From NCBI GenBank assembly GCA_023395615.1, contig JAEWYP010000001.1, positions 1 through 30,843 on the forward strand: a stretch of DNA of 30,843 bases. Direction: 5' to 3'. Under the pieces are notes generated by a model, which had not been told where the DNA came from, did not search any database, and saw only the letters and a list, made by a program, of their open reading frames with translations. The position numbers and the translations under genes were made by a program. Of the stretch, positions 1 through 7,455 are shown one piece after another (the first letter of the stretch is position 1; each line of letters begins with the position of its first letter). The DNA comes from Bacillota bacterium (GTDB lineage: Bacteria > Bacillota > Clostridia > Christensenellales > Aristaeellaceae).

Positions 1-806
1 ACCGCCCGTTCCAGCGTTTCCCCGCCCGCGATCCGCGCAAGCATCGTGCCGGCGAAAATATCGCCCGCGCCGGTCGTATCCACGGCTTTCATGCGTATGG
101 CGGGGACAAACGCGTTCACGCTTCCCCGGATTACGCATCCCTTTTCCCCCAGCGTGACAATCACGTTTTTCGTTCCTCTGGCCAGCAACGCATCCGCGGC
201 CTTCTCTGCCTCCTGTCGGTTGGTGACGGGTAACCCGGTCAGGATGGAAGCTTCAAACTCGTTGGGCTTCAGGTAGGTAAGGCAGGGATATAGCCAATCC
301 GGCAGCGGCCTTGCGGGCGCGGGGTCGAGCATCACTTTCACCCCGCGCGCAGAAAGCGCCCGGATGGCGGTGAAAGTCTCCTCACAATCGTTCTCCAGTT
401 GAAAGCCCGCCAGCGTCACATCCTCCGGAAGCGCCTTCAGGATTTCGTCGCCGGTCAGCGTGTCGTTCGCGCCGCCGTGAACGACGATACAGTTTCTCCC
501 CTGCTCGTCGATAAAGATGCCGGCGACGCCGGTATGCTCCTGTGGGTCGGTCAGCACCCCGTCCGTGGGGATACCCAGCTTTTGATACAGCGAACGGATC
601 GCGCGCCCTTCCCCGTCGTCGCCCACCTTGATGACCGCCACAGGCGCGCCGCCCTGCAAATGGGCGGCGATCATCTGGTTGGAGCCCTTCCCGCCGCTGC
701 CCGTGAAGAACCCGGTGCTTTTTACCGTTTCTCCCGGCAGGGGGATGCGGGGAGTACAAAAGGTGATGTCCTGATTGTAGCTTCCCACGATCGCCAGTTT
801 TTCCAT
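1..806 (-). CDS. rbsK: Ribokinase (PfkB family), cut by left window edge
   Basis: Probably phosphorylates ribose (or a similar pentose) with ATP in the cytoplasm. The first 268 residues are visible and the C-terminal end lies outside the window. The N-terminus MEKLAIVGSYNQD and the GSGGKGSNQ motif (residues 37-44) match the ribokinase sugar-binding segment. DTTGAGD (residues 243-249) is the PfkB ATP/anion-hole motif containing the catalytic base Asp. The ATG at 806 is preceded on the minus strand by GGGAGGCG. It is the last visible gene of a minus-strand run and follows the ADP-ribosylglycohydrolase gene after about 105 bp containing a hairpin. Known of the family: PfkB kinases also include fructokinases and nucleoside kinases, but the N-terminus is closest to RbsK. 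Substrate is inferred. Confidence 0.9.
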   Translation of the reverse strand, partial: MEKLAIVGSYNQDITFCTPRIPLPGETVKSTGFFTGSGGKGSNQMIAAHLQGGAPVAVIKVGDDGEGRAIRSLYQKLGIPTDGVLTDPQEHTGVAGIFIDEQGRNCIVVHGGANDTLTGDEILKALPEDVTLAGFQLENDCEETFTAIRALSARGVKVMLDPAPARPLPDWLYPCLTYLKPNEFEASILTGLPVTNRQEAEKAADALLARGTKNVIVTLGEKGCVIRGSVNAFVPAIRMKAVDTTGAGDIFAGTMLARIAGGETLERA

Positions 807-848
807 GCGTCCGCGCCTCCCGGTCAGCTTATTGAAAGGATTCCCACT

Positions 849-888
849 GTTGCACCGCGCAGGGCACAGCGTGACCCGGACGTGCAAC
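849..888 (-). repeat. Nested inverted repeat between ADP-ribosylglycohydrolase and ribokinase genes
   Basis: GTTGCAC (849-855) and GTGCAAC (882-888) form a 7-bp inverted repeat. Inside it GGGCAC and GTGACCC can form a shorter imperfect stem. No T-run follows on the minus strand. It could be an intercistronic mRNA hairpin or a weak attenuator reducing ribokinase expression. This is inference from base pairing only. Confidence 0.4.
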
Positions 889-911
889 GTTCAGCTTGTC
901 GTTGATTCCTT

Positions 912-2237
912 TTACCCAACCCTGCGGTGCAGCGCCGCCATGCGGTCGGCCACCACGGCCAGGCTGCGCTCGCTGAAACCGCTCATGGTGGTGTGCAGTT
1001 CGTCGCGGAAAGGCTCAATCCAGCTCGCAGGCAGACCCTCGGCAAAGAAAGCCCCCAGAATGGAGCCGCAGCTGCAGGCGAAGCTGTCCGAATCGTTCCC
1101 TTGCGCCACCTGCAACGCGATTCCGTCCTCCGCGTCTTTGGCGAATTTCAACGTGTTGATCACCGTGCCGATTTCCTGCACGATCTGCCCGGCGGTAAAC
1201 GACGCGAAACGCTCGTGAACCGCGTTGTACCCTTCGGTAAAGTCCTTCGCCGCGTCCACCAGCCGGTAGCTTTCGCTTGCCTGCTCATAAAAACGGCTGT
1301 GCTGCGGGATATACTGCAGCGCCGTAAGCACGATCTCGCGCCAGTCCTTCGCCACAAAGGCCGTCGCGATGGCCGCCGCGATAAACATCGCGCTGTACAC
1401 GCCGGTTTTGCGGTGGGTAAAGGACGCATCCTTCCAGGCCAGCGTCGCCGCCATTTCCGGGTTACCCGGGCAGGCGTAACCGTACGCGTCGGCGCGGATC
1501 ATCGCCCCGCACAGCTCCTGACCGGGGTTCAGGCACTCCACCCACTCGTCCATATCAAAAGGCAGGTTGGGGGTCAGAGAAGCCAGCCCCGCCTTGAGCA
1601 AAATGTTGCGCTCCGGGCCCCAGCACAGGTAGATCGGCATGTTTTCAATCCACAGGCTGCGCATATCCTCGTGGGTAAAGTTCGCGCCGCTCTTTTCCAG
1701 CAGCAGCATTCCCATTAAGGAATAGGTAATATCGTCGTCCGGCGCAACATAGCGCACGTTTCCGGCGGTCGTATCCACCCAGCTTGGGTTTCTGCGGCCC
1801 CATGCGGTCAGCATCGCATCGCTCACATACCCACGGATCGGCCACATCCCGGCTTTCTCCGCGGCGTCGCGAATATCCTGCAAAGTGCCGTACGGCGGCT
1901 CCTCCAGCGGTTTGCCCAGGATGCAGGCGCAAACGGAGGTGATAAACGCGCTGTGTACCCGCTTTTCCACTTCGCTCTCCGGCAGCGCACGGATCACGCC
2001 GCGCACGCGGCGCGGGTCGCACTCCGCCAGAATCTCGTTAAGCCCGTCCGGCTCGCGATACAGCCAATCCTTGCGGATCGGCGCTTTCCGGATTTCCTGC
2101 GCGATGGAAAAGAGCGAGTCGTAGCTTTCCGCAGCGCTTTCCAGTTGGCTTTGCAGGTTTTTCACCTCATACCCCTGGCGCGCCCGTTCGTCCAGTTCCG
2201 CGGACAAAATCTGTTTTAATGTTTCCTTCGTAAACAC
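912..2237 (-). CDS. ADP-ribosylglycohydrolase (DraG) family protein
   Basis: A 441-residue member of the ADP-ribosylglycohydrolase superfamily, whose characterised members cleave ADP-ribose N- or O-glycosidic bonds with two magnesium ions. Visible family motifs are GKPLE (108-112), the acidic DDD at 167-169 where DraG proteins have a metal-binding DDT, and GNDSDS (380-385) followed by a small-residue helix, corresponding to the usual GDxDT metal site. The roughly 90-residue N-terminal extension before the core is longer than in classical DraG. No signal peptide, so cytoplasmic. The start is GTG with GGAGG six bases upstream. It lies between a sugar-importer binding protein and ribokinase, which suggests a catabolic glycoside or nucleoside-like substrate rather than protein de-ADP-ribosylation. 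The family is confident; the substrate is unknown. Confidence 0.85.
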   Translation of the reverse strand: MFTKETLKQILSAELDERARQGYEVKNLQSQLESAAESYDSLFSIAQEIRKAPIRKDWLYREPDGLNEILAECDPRRVRGVIRALPESEVEKRVHSAFITSVCACILGKPLEEPPYGTLQDIRDAAEKAGMWPIRGYVSDAMLTAWGRRNPSWVDTTAGNVRYVAPDDDITYSLMGMLLLEKSGANFTHEDMRSLWIENMPIYLCWGPERNILLKAGLASLTPNLPFDMDEWVECLNPGQELCGAMIRADAYGYACPGNPEMAATLAWKDASFTHRKTGVYSAMFIAAAIATAFVAKDWREIVLTALQYIPQHSRFYEQASESYRLVDAAKDFTEGYNAVHERFASFTAGQIVQEIGTVINTLKFAKDAEDGIALQVAQGNDSDSFACSCGSILGAFFAEGLPASWIEPFRDELHTTMSGFSERSLAVVADRMAALHRRVG

Positions 2238-2273
2238 GCAATTCCTCCTGCCGTCCTTCGGTCACGCGATACC

Positions 2274-2297
2274 GGGGCGGGGCGCAGGCCCCGTCCC
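2274..2297 (-). promoter_or_regulatory. GC-rich intercistronic hairpin after the binding-protein gene
   Basis: CGGGGC/GCCCCG (2278-2283 with 2288-2293, four-base loop) forms a strong stem, extended by three further pairs beyond one mismatch. It lies between the solute-binding-protein stop and the next start. No T-run follows, so it is more likely an mRNA-stability element or partial attenuator than a full terminator. Such elements often keep binding-protein transcript levels above those of downstream genes. Confidence 0.55.
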
Positions 2298-2312
2298 GGC
2301 AGAAAGGGAAGT

Positions 2313-3890
2313 TTACTGGGTAATACCGGCGTTCAGTTCGTCCACAACGTCCTGCACCGTCTGCTGGTTCGTCGTTTTGAAGTTGGTCCATTCGGCGTCA
2401 ATGTCGTTACCGGAGAAGATCATGCCGGTAATCAGATCGTCGATCTTCAGGGGGAACTTCAGCTTCTTTTCGCCGTCAAACAGGATCTGCGCATAATCCG
2501 GGGCCACCAGCTGCGCAGCCTTTTCCTTTACGTGGAACATGTTCACCGCCATGGTGCGCACCGCTTCGGGCAGCGAAGGATCGCGGGCCGACCAGTCGTC
2601 CGGCAGAACCGCCTTGGTGAAGAAGAAGTTGTAGGAAGGATATTCGTCGGCGATGTTGATGAAATTGCCGTTCTCGTCCTTGGCGCGGGTAATCTCAATC
2701 TGGTCGCCGTTCATCGTATAGTCCACACCCTCAATCCCGCAATGGATCAGGCGCTGGCCATCCTCGGTGCACACGTAATCGAGGATGCTTAAGATGCGAT
2801 CCATCTTCTCGTCGTCGATGTCGGGGTTAAACAGCAGGCCGGCCCAGAAGTTGGTCACGTTCTGCTCGCCGCGGTATACGCCGTCGTCGCCCACGACCGT
2901 CGCAAGGCCGATTGCCTGCGCGGGGTCGATGCTGGGGTTGGAACGGCTGAAGGAGTTGAACCGCTCGTCCACGTTCGCGGCGGAAGCGCCATCCACGAAC
3001 ATGCCGGCAATGCCGCTGTCGAACTTCTCGTAGTGTTCCTTGCCCTTGAAGGCATAGTAGTCGGGGTCAATCACGCCGGTGTCGAAGCAGGCCTTCAGCT
3101 TCTTTACGCCCGCAAGCGTCGCGTCGTCGAAGCCGCCCCATACGTACTTGCCGCTTGCGTCTTTATAGAACTGATCGTAGAAAGCGTTGCTGCTCTGTAC
3201 GAAGGCGTTGTCCACATACGCGGGAGGCGCGGTGAAGCCGATGGTCTTTCCGGCGCCGTTCCCGCCGGGATCCTTCTCCACAAAGGCTTTGGCCAGCGCT
3301 ACGATCTGGTCCACGGTGATGGTATCGCCCACTTCGATGCCGACCGCTTTAGCCCAGTCTTTGCGGTAGTACAGCACTTTCGGGTCGATAATCAGGTCGG
3401 TGGTTTCCGTAGGCGGCTTCAGGTAGATGACGTTGGGGATCATATACAGTTTCTGATCCGGGTCATTCGCCTTCAGGTAATCCGCCACGCCGGTCTTTTT
3501 CATGGCCGCCGCAAGGTTGGGGTACTTGGTTTCCAGGTCGTCGGGCAGCGCCTTTACCAGACCCTGCGAAGAATAGCTCTTATAGTCCTTCAGGTTGAAG
3601 TTCCAGAAGAGCATATCCGGCATATCGCCAGAGGTAATCCACAGGCGGTCGCGCTCATCCCAGGTCTCCCAGGTGATATTGGTCAGCTGGTACTCGAAGT
3701 TGAACATCTTGTCGAACGTTTTGTAGATCGCGTCGTCCATAAAGTTTACGTTGTCCGGCAGGTTGATGGACGTTGCGGAAAAACTGATGCGGTTGGCGTA
3801 CTGTACAGGCGCGCTTTCCGCGGTGGCGATGCCGAACGGCAGCATCATCAGGCACATCAGGATAGCCACAAGTCGACTGGTCCTTTTCAC
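2313..3890 (-). CDS. ABC transporter extracellular solute-binding protein (LipO/LplA type)
   Basis: A 525-residue secreted substrate-binding protein that would capture an oligosaccharide or glycoside and deliver it to the two permeases encoded just upstream. The N-terminus (KR, hydrophobic stretch to about residue 20, then ATA before ES) is a signal peptide with an AxA signal-peptidase-I site. The only cysteine there (residue 13, ILMC) is not in a convincing lipobox. The body follows the large CUT1 family-1 binding-protein pattern (SGDMPDMLFWNF, RKDWAKAVG, FVEKDPGGNG). Mature cysteines number three. The start is GTG with GGAGGG six bases upstream. The order LplB permease, YtcP permease, binding protein is the classical one for this transporter class. 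Substrate unknown. Confidence 0.92.
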   Translation of the reverse strand: MKRTSRLVAILMCLMMLPFGIATAESAPVQYANRISFSATSINLPDNVNFMDDAIYKTFDKMFNFEYQLTNITWETWDERDRLWITSGDMPDMLFWNFNLKDYKSYSSQGLVKALPDDLETKYPNLAAAMKKTGVADYLKANDPDQKLYMIPNVIYLKPPTETTDLIIDPKVLYYRKDWAKAVGIEVGDTITVDQIVALAKAFVEKDPGGNGAGKTIGFTAPPAYVDNAFVQSSNAFYDQFYKDASGKYVWGGFDDATLAGVKKLKACFDTGVIDPDYYAFKGKEHYEKFDSGIAGMFVDGASAANVDERFNSFSRSNPSIDPAQAIGLATVVGDDGVYRGEQNVTNFWAGLLFNPDIDDEKMDRILSILDYVCTEDGQRLIHCGIEGVDYTMNGDQIEITRAKDENGNFINIADEYPSYNFFFTKAVLPDDWSARDPSLPEAVRTMAVNMFHVKEKAAQLVAPDYAQILFDGEKKLKFPLKIDDLITGMIFSGNDIDAEWTNFKTTNQQTVQDVVDELNAGITQ

Positions 3891-3923
3891 GTTGATCCCT
3901 CCAAATTTAGTTTATTTTGGGGA

Positions 3924-3940
3924 AACGGCTTTCAGCCGTT
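3924..3940 (-). promoter_or_regulatory. Hairpin between permease and binding-protein genes
   Basis: AACGGCT (3924-3930), TTC, AGCCGTT (3934-3940) is a perfect 7-bp stem with a three-base loop. It overlaps the stop codon of the permease and ends 33 bases before the binding-protein start. It probably acts at the mRNA level, by processing or protecting the binding-protein message. No T-run, so it is not a typical terminator. Confidence 0.5.
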
Positions 3941-4814
3941 AACCTTTCACGGAACCGATCATGATGCCCTTGATGAAAAACCGCTGGGTAAAGGGGTAAA
4001 ACACCATTACGGGCGCCATGGTCAGTACGATTGCAGCCATTTTAAGGCTGAGGGAATAGTAGGTTTTCTGCACCGATACCACACGGCTCGCCATATCGTC
4101 CAGCGTCGTGTACACAATATTGCGCAGAATCACCTGCAAGGTCCATTTATTGGAATCGCGCACCATCAGCATCACGTTGAACCACTCGTTCCAGCGATCC
4201 ACCGCCAGAAACAGGATCACCGTCATCAGAATCGGCACCGACAGCGGCAGAATAATCCGGAAAAAAGTGAGCATTTCACTGGCGCCGTCGATTTTGGCGG
4301 ATTCCTCAATTTCATGCGGAATACTCTGGAAAAAGTTTCGGATCAGGATGGCGTAAAACGTATTGCCCCCGTAGAGAAGCACGATGCCAACCAGGCTGTT
4401 GGTCAGCTTCATCTCCTTCATCAGCAGGTAAATCGGCACCATACCGCCGCTGAAATACATGGTGAACAGCACCAGAAAAACGTAAATTTTCTTCCCGGGA
4501 AAGCTGGGCCGGGAAAGCACGTACGCGGTGCTGACCGTAATCAGCATACTGAACGGCACGCCCAGCGCGAGGAAGAACAGCGTATTGCGATAGCCCGTCA
4601 TCAGGCTGGTGGCCTTCATCAGATAGCTGTAAGCCGAAAAGGTAACTTCCTGCGGAAACAGCATCAGCGGGTTTCGGGAAAACTCCCGCTGAGTCGATAT
4701 GGAAGCGAGGATGGCGTTGTAAAACGGAAACAGGATCATCAACGCCCATATCCCCATCACAATCCCGATGATAATTTGCGCCTTGTCCAGCTTTTTCTTC
4801 TTATATTCCAACAC
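3939..4814 (-). CDS. ABC sugar transporter permease, YtcP/LplC type (CUT1)
   Basis: A 291-residue inner-membrane permease, one half of the heterodimeric channel of a CUT1 importer. Hydrophobic segments fall near residues 12-36, 77-100, 108-132, 140-160, 185-207 and 257-276. The EAA loop that docks on the ATPase is at about 169-190 (EIEESAKIDGASE...ILPLS). The C-terminus RFFIKGIMIGSVKG is the signature ending of the YtcP subgroup, and the right-hand paralogue ends almost the same way. The start is GTG with AGGAGG upstream. The gene lies 12 bp downstream of its LplB partner. No ATPase gene is in the window; these systems usually share an MsmK-like ATPase encoded elsewhere. Confidence 0.95.
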   Translation of the reverse strand: MLEYKKKKLDKAQIIIGIVMGIWALMILFPFYNAILASISTQREFSRNPLMLFPQEVTFSAYSYLMKATSLMTGYRNTLFFLALGVPFSMLITVSTAYVLSRPSFPGKKIYVFLVLFTMYFSGGMVPIYLLMKEMKLTNSLVGIVLLYGGNTFYAILIRNFFQSIPHEIEESAKIDGASEMLTFFRIILPLSVPILMTVILFLAVDRWNEWFNVMLMVRDSNKWTLQVILRNIVYTTLDDMASRVVSVQKTYYSLSLKMAAIVLTMAPVMVFYPFTQRFFIKGIMIGSVKG

Positions 4815-4826
4815 CCGGCACCCCTC

Positions 4827-5762
4827 CTAAAACAGTCCTTCTTCGCCCATCATCTTCGCGATGCGGTCAAACATGTACAGCAACCCGAAGTTGATCACGG
4901 ATTTGAACAGACCGACCGCGGTGCTGAAGCCGAAATCGCCGGAAGTCTGGAACGTGATCCGGTAGATGTAGGTATCCAGAATATCCGAGATGGACTGAAC
5001 CGTCGGGTTATACATGTTGAAAATCTGGTCGAAACCGGCGTTCATGGTATTGCCGATGGCCAGCAGAAGCAGAATCACAATCGTGGAACGGATGCAGGGC
5101 AGCGTTACATGCATCATCCGCTGAAAACGGTTTGCGCCGTCAATCATCGCCGCTTCGTACAGCTCCGGCGATACCCCGTTGATGGACGCCAGATAGATGA
5201 TGCTGGTCCACCCGGCGGTTTTCCAGATGCTGGAGATGTAGATGAGCGGCAGAAAGAACGATTTACTCGCCAGAAACTGCTGCTTCTCGCCCCCTGCCAG
5301 CGCAATCAGGTTGTTGACCACCCCGTCGCTGCCCAGCATGTTAAGCACGATGCTGCCCACAACCACCCAGGAAAGGAAGTATGGAAACGTGAACACCGTC
5401 TGCAATGTTTTCTTGTAACGGCCCGCGCGCAGCTCGTTCAGCAGCAGCGCGATAATAATAGGGAAGGGGAACTCAAACAGGATACGCTCCAGGCTGATGA
5501 TCAGCGTATTGCGGAACGCCTGAAAGAAATCCTGATTGCCAAACAACTCCACATAGTGTTTCAGCCCGACGAACTCACTGCCCAAAATGCCTTTGCGGGC
5601 GTTAAAATCCTTAAATGCCAGCAACAGACCGTACATGGGGCCATAACAGAAAATGATGTACCAGACCAGTGAGATAATCAGGAAGATATACACCGTTCGG
5701 TTCTTCGCCAGCTGTGCGATCAGCCCGTTTTTCTTCCTGCGGGTTTTTTGTACCGATACCAA
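4827..5762 (-). CDS. ABC sugar transporter permease, LplB type (CUT1)
   Basis: A 311-residue membrane permease pairing with the YtcP-type subunit. A basic cytoplasmic N-terminus (KTRRKKN) precedes a first membrane segment at about 24-46, followed by the typical PMYGLLLAFKDFNARKGI stretch. Five further hydrophobic segments follow. The EAA loop is at 203-222 (EAAMIDGANRFQRMMHVTLP). The start appears to be TTG, chosen because AAAGGAG lies eight bases upstream; the nearby ATG is out of frame. It begins the transporter part of the minus-strand run, after two small hairpins that follow the ROK gene. Membership in LplB is secure; the transported sugar is not. Confidence 0.94.
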   Translation of the reverse strand: MVSVQKTRRKKNGLIAQLAKNRTVYIFLIISLVWYIIFCYGPMYGLLLAFKDFNARKGILGSEFVGLKHYVELFGNQDFFQAFRNTLIISLERILFEFPFPIIIALLLNELRAGRYKKTLQTVFTFPYFLSWVVVGSIVLNMLGSDGVVNNLIALAGGEKQQFLASKSFFLPLIYISSIWKTAGWTSIIYLASINGVSPELYEAAMIDGANRFQRMMHVTLPCIRSTIVILLLLAIGNTMNAGFDQIFNMYNPTVQSISDILDTYIYRITFQTSGDFGFSTAVGLFKSVINFGLLYMFDRIAKMMGEEGLF

Positions 5763-5789
5763 GCCGCATTCTCCTTTCCCTTTGCACAG

Positions 5790-5844
5790 GCCCCCTTTCG
5801 GGGCTCCGTGTTGGCCGGAACCGACGCTGCGCCGCCCCCGGCGG
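5790..5844 (-). promoter_or_regulatory. Pair of small hairpins between ROK kinase and LplB permease genes
   Basis: In the 86-bp gap, CCGCC/GGCGG (5832-5836 with 5840-5844) forms one hairpin just after the ROK stop, and GCCCC/GGGGC (5790-5794 with 5800-5804) forms a second. Neither has a T-run on the minus strand. They could set off the transporter genes as a separately processed mRNA unit. Function is inferred. Confidence 0.4.
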
Positions 5845-5848
5845 TGGT

Positions 5849-6754
5849 TTACAGCGTCGGCCTGCCCTGCCCCGTCAGCTTATCGCGAATGCGGGTAAAC
5901 GCGCCGTACGCGCCCGCAAGGTTGCCCAATTGCGCCGCCGTGAGCTGCACGGTTTGATAGCTCGCCATAATCTGCGGTATGTACACCTGCGTAAGTCTGT
6001 CCAGCACACAGGGCTGAGCCATCACCCCACCGCAGAGCACGAACAGCGACGGGTTGAAAATGTGGGTCAGCGTCACCAGCCCGCAGGCGATTTCGTCAAT
6101 CCAGCGTTCTACCGGCGGTTGCAGCTCCGGCCGCGTCTTCAGGGCGGCAAACAGTTCCCGCCCGGTATGGATTTCTGGAAAGTCCCGGCGAACATCCCGA
6201 AGCAAAGCCGTTACGGACGCGTACTGCTCATAGCAACCGTGGCCTCCGCAGGCGCACTCCCGCCCGCCGGGATGGGTGATGATGTGCCCGACCTCCCCCG
6301 CCACGCCGCTTTGGCCGCCGTACACCTTCCCGTCGATGACGATCGCCCCTCCGACACCCGTGCCGTACGAAACGCAGATAAAATCGCGCTGTCCACGCGC
6401 CGCGCCAAACGCCCCTTCGCCAAGCGCCGCGGCGTTTACATCGTTATCCACCGTCACGGGCACCTTCAGCCGCGCTTCCATCAGGCTGCCAAGCTCCGTA
6501 CCCGTAAAACCTTCCACGTTCCGGTTGGCATATACGATCCGCCCGGTGCGCGCGTCCACCTGCCCCGTGCAGGCGATGCCGACGCCGTCATAGTCCCGGT
6601 ATCGCTCGATCAGGCTAAAAGCCGCCTGTAAAAGCGCCTGCGCCCCCCGGTTCCCGTTGGATGGGCATTCGTCCGAGCGCTCGATCTGCCCTTCGCTATT
6701 AAACAGCGCCGACTTGATGGCGGTCGCCCCGATATCCAGCGTAAGGTACTTCAT
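5849..6754 (-). CDS. nanK: ROK family kinase, probable N-acetylmannosamine kinase
   Basis: A 301-residue cytoplasmic ROK-family sugar kinase. DIGATAIKSALF (7-18) is the phosphate-binding N-terminal motif, NDVNAAALGE (104-113) contains the catalytic Asp, and the zinc site is complete: H157 plus C167, C169 and C174 in GRECACGGHGC. The VGH before it fits the EVGH/ExGH signature. The ATG at 6754 overlaps the NanE stop as ATGA, so start and coupling are clear; a longer in-frame reading from 6847 is less likely. Because its partner makes or uses ManNAc-6-P, ManNAc kinase (NanK) is the best guess. A glucokinase or other N-acetylhexosamine kinase activity is possible, so the symbol rests on context. 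Confidence 0.85.
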   Translation of the reverse strand: MKYLTLDIGATAIKSALFNSEGQIERSDECPSNGNRGAQALLQAAFSLIERYRDYDGVGIACTGQVDARTGRIVYANRNVEGFTGTELGSLMEARLKVPVTVDNDVNAAALGEGAFGAARGQRDFICVSYGTGVGGAIVIDGKVYGGQSGVAGEVGHIITHPGGRECACGGHGCYEQYASVTALLRDVRRDFPEIHTGRELFAALKTRPELQPPVERWIDEIACGLVTLTHIFNPSLFVLCGGVMAQPCVLDRLTQVYIPQIMASYQTVQLTAAQLGNLAGAYGAFTRIRDKLTGQGRPTL

Positions 6755-7455
6755 AGGCTGTGATCCTGCAACACGCCGGCAAACCGGCGGGTAATCTCCA
6801 TAGGCCGGGTAATCGCCGTGCCGACCACCGCGGCGAAAGCGCCGCAATCCATGGCCTGCGAAAGCTGCTCCGGCGTCCAGATGCCACCCTCCGCAATTAC
6901 GCGGCAGCCCGCGCCCGTCAGCTTGCGCATCAGGCCGAAATCCGGCAGGGCCGTGCCCCGCGTATCCTCCGTATACCCCGCAAGCGTCGTCCCGATCAGG
7001 TCAAAGCCCATCGCCCAGGCACGCAGGCCCTCCGCTTCCGTAGCGCAGTCCGCCATCCAGAGGCGATCCGGCCACCGCTCCCGGCATTTGGCAAAGACGA
7101 CTTCTAGCCTTTCATCATCCGGGCGCGGGCGCATGGTGGCGTCCATGGCGATGATTTCACAGCCGGTTTCCGCCAGCTCTTCCACTTCCCGAAGCGTCGG
7201 GGTAATGCAGACGGGGCAATCGCCGTACTTGCGTTTGATAATGCCGATCACGGGAAGCGCCACTTCCGCGCGGATCGCCCGGATATCCCGCACGCTGTTG
7301 GCCCGTATGCCTCCCGCGCCGCCCCGCTGCGCCGCGCGGGCGAAATGCTGCATAATGGGGTACTCGGCGCTGTACATCGCCTCTTCCGGCAACGCCTGAC
7401 AGGATACGATCAGCCTGCCGCGAATCTGCTCCAGCACGGTTTTCCGATCGATCAT
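6751..7455 (-). CDS. nanE: N-acetylmannosamine-6-phosphate 2-epimerase
   Basis: Interconverts ManNAc-6-P and GlcNAc-6-P, feeding the amino-sugar pathway. The 234 residues cover the full TIM barrel. RGRLIVSCQALP (12-23) is the typical start. GIIKR (71-75) holds the catalytic Lys74. ADCAT (135-139), GTTLAGYT (155-162) and AEGG with Glu189 (188-191) match the other active-site segments of the family. It overlaps DUF4127 upstream and the ROK kinase downstream by four bases each, so the three are probably made together. No sialic acid lyase (NanA) gene is visible, so the source of ManNAc may be something other than sialic acid or may be encoded elsewhere. Confidence 0.95.
   Translation of the reverse strand: MIDRKTVLEQIRGRLIVSCQALPEEAMYSAEYPIMQHFARAAQRGGAGGIRANSVRDIRAIRAEVALPVIGIIKRKYGDCPVCITPTLREVEELAETGCEIIAMDATMRPRPDDERLEVVFAKCRERWPDRLWMADCATEAEGLRAWAMGFDLIGTTLAGYTEDTRGTALPDFGLMRKLTGAGCRVIAEGGIWTPEQLSQAMDCGAFAAVVGTAITRPMEITRRFAGVLQDHSL

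Noticed and set aside
3033..5672. Very long plus-strand open frame (879 codons) opposite the left importer genes
   Set aside because: It lies wholly antisense to the clear binding-protein and permease genes. Its protein is rich in His, Gln and Arg with no domain pattern, as expected from the reverse reading of G/C-ending codons.
5849..6847. Longer ROK reading starting at 6847
   Set aside because: It would overlap NanE by nearly 100 bases. The ATG at 6754 starts at the conserved family N-terminus and gives an ATGA overlap.
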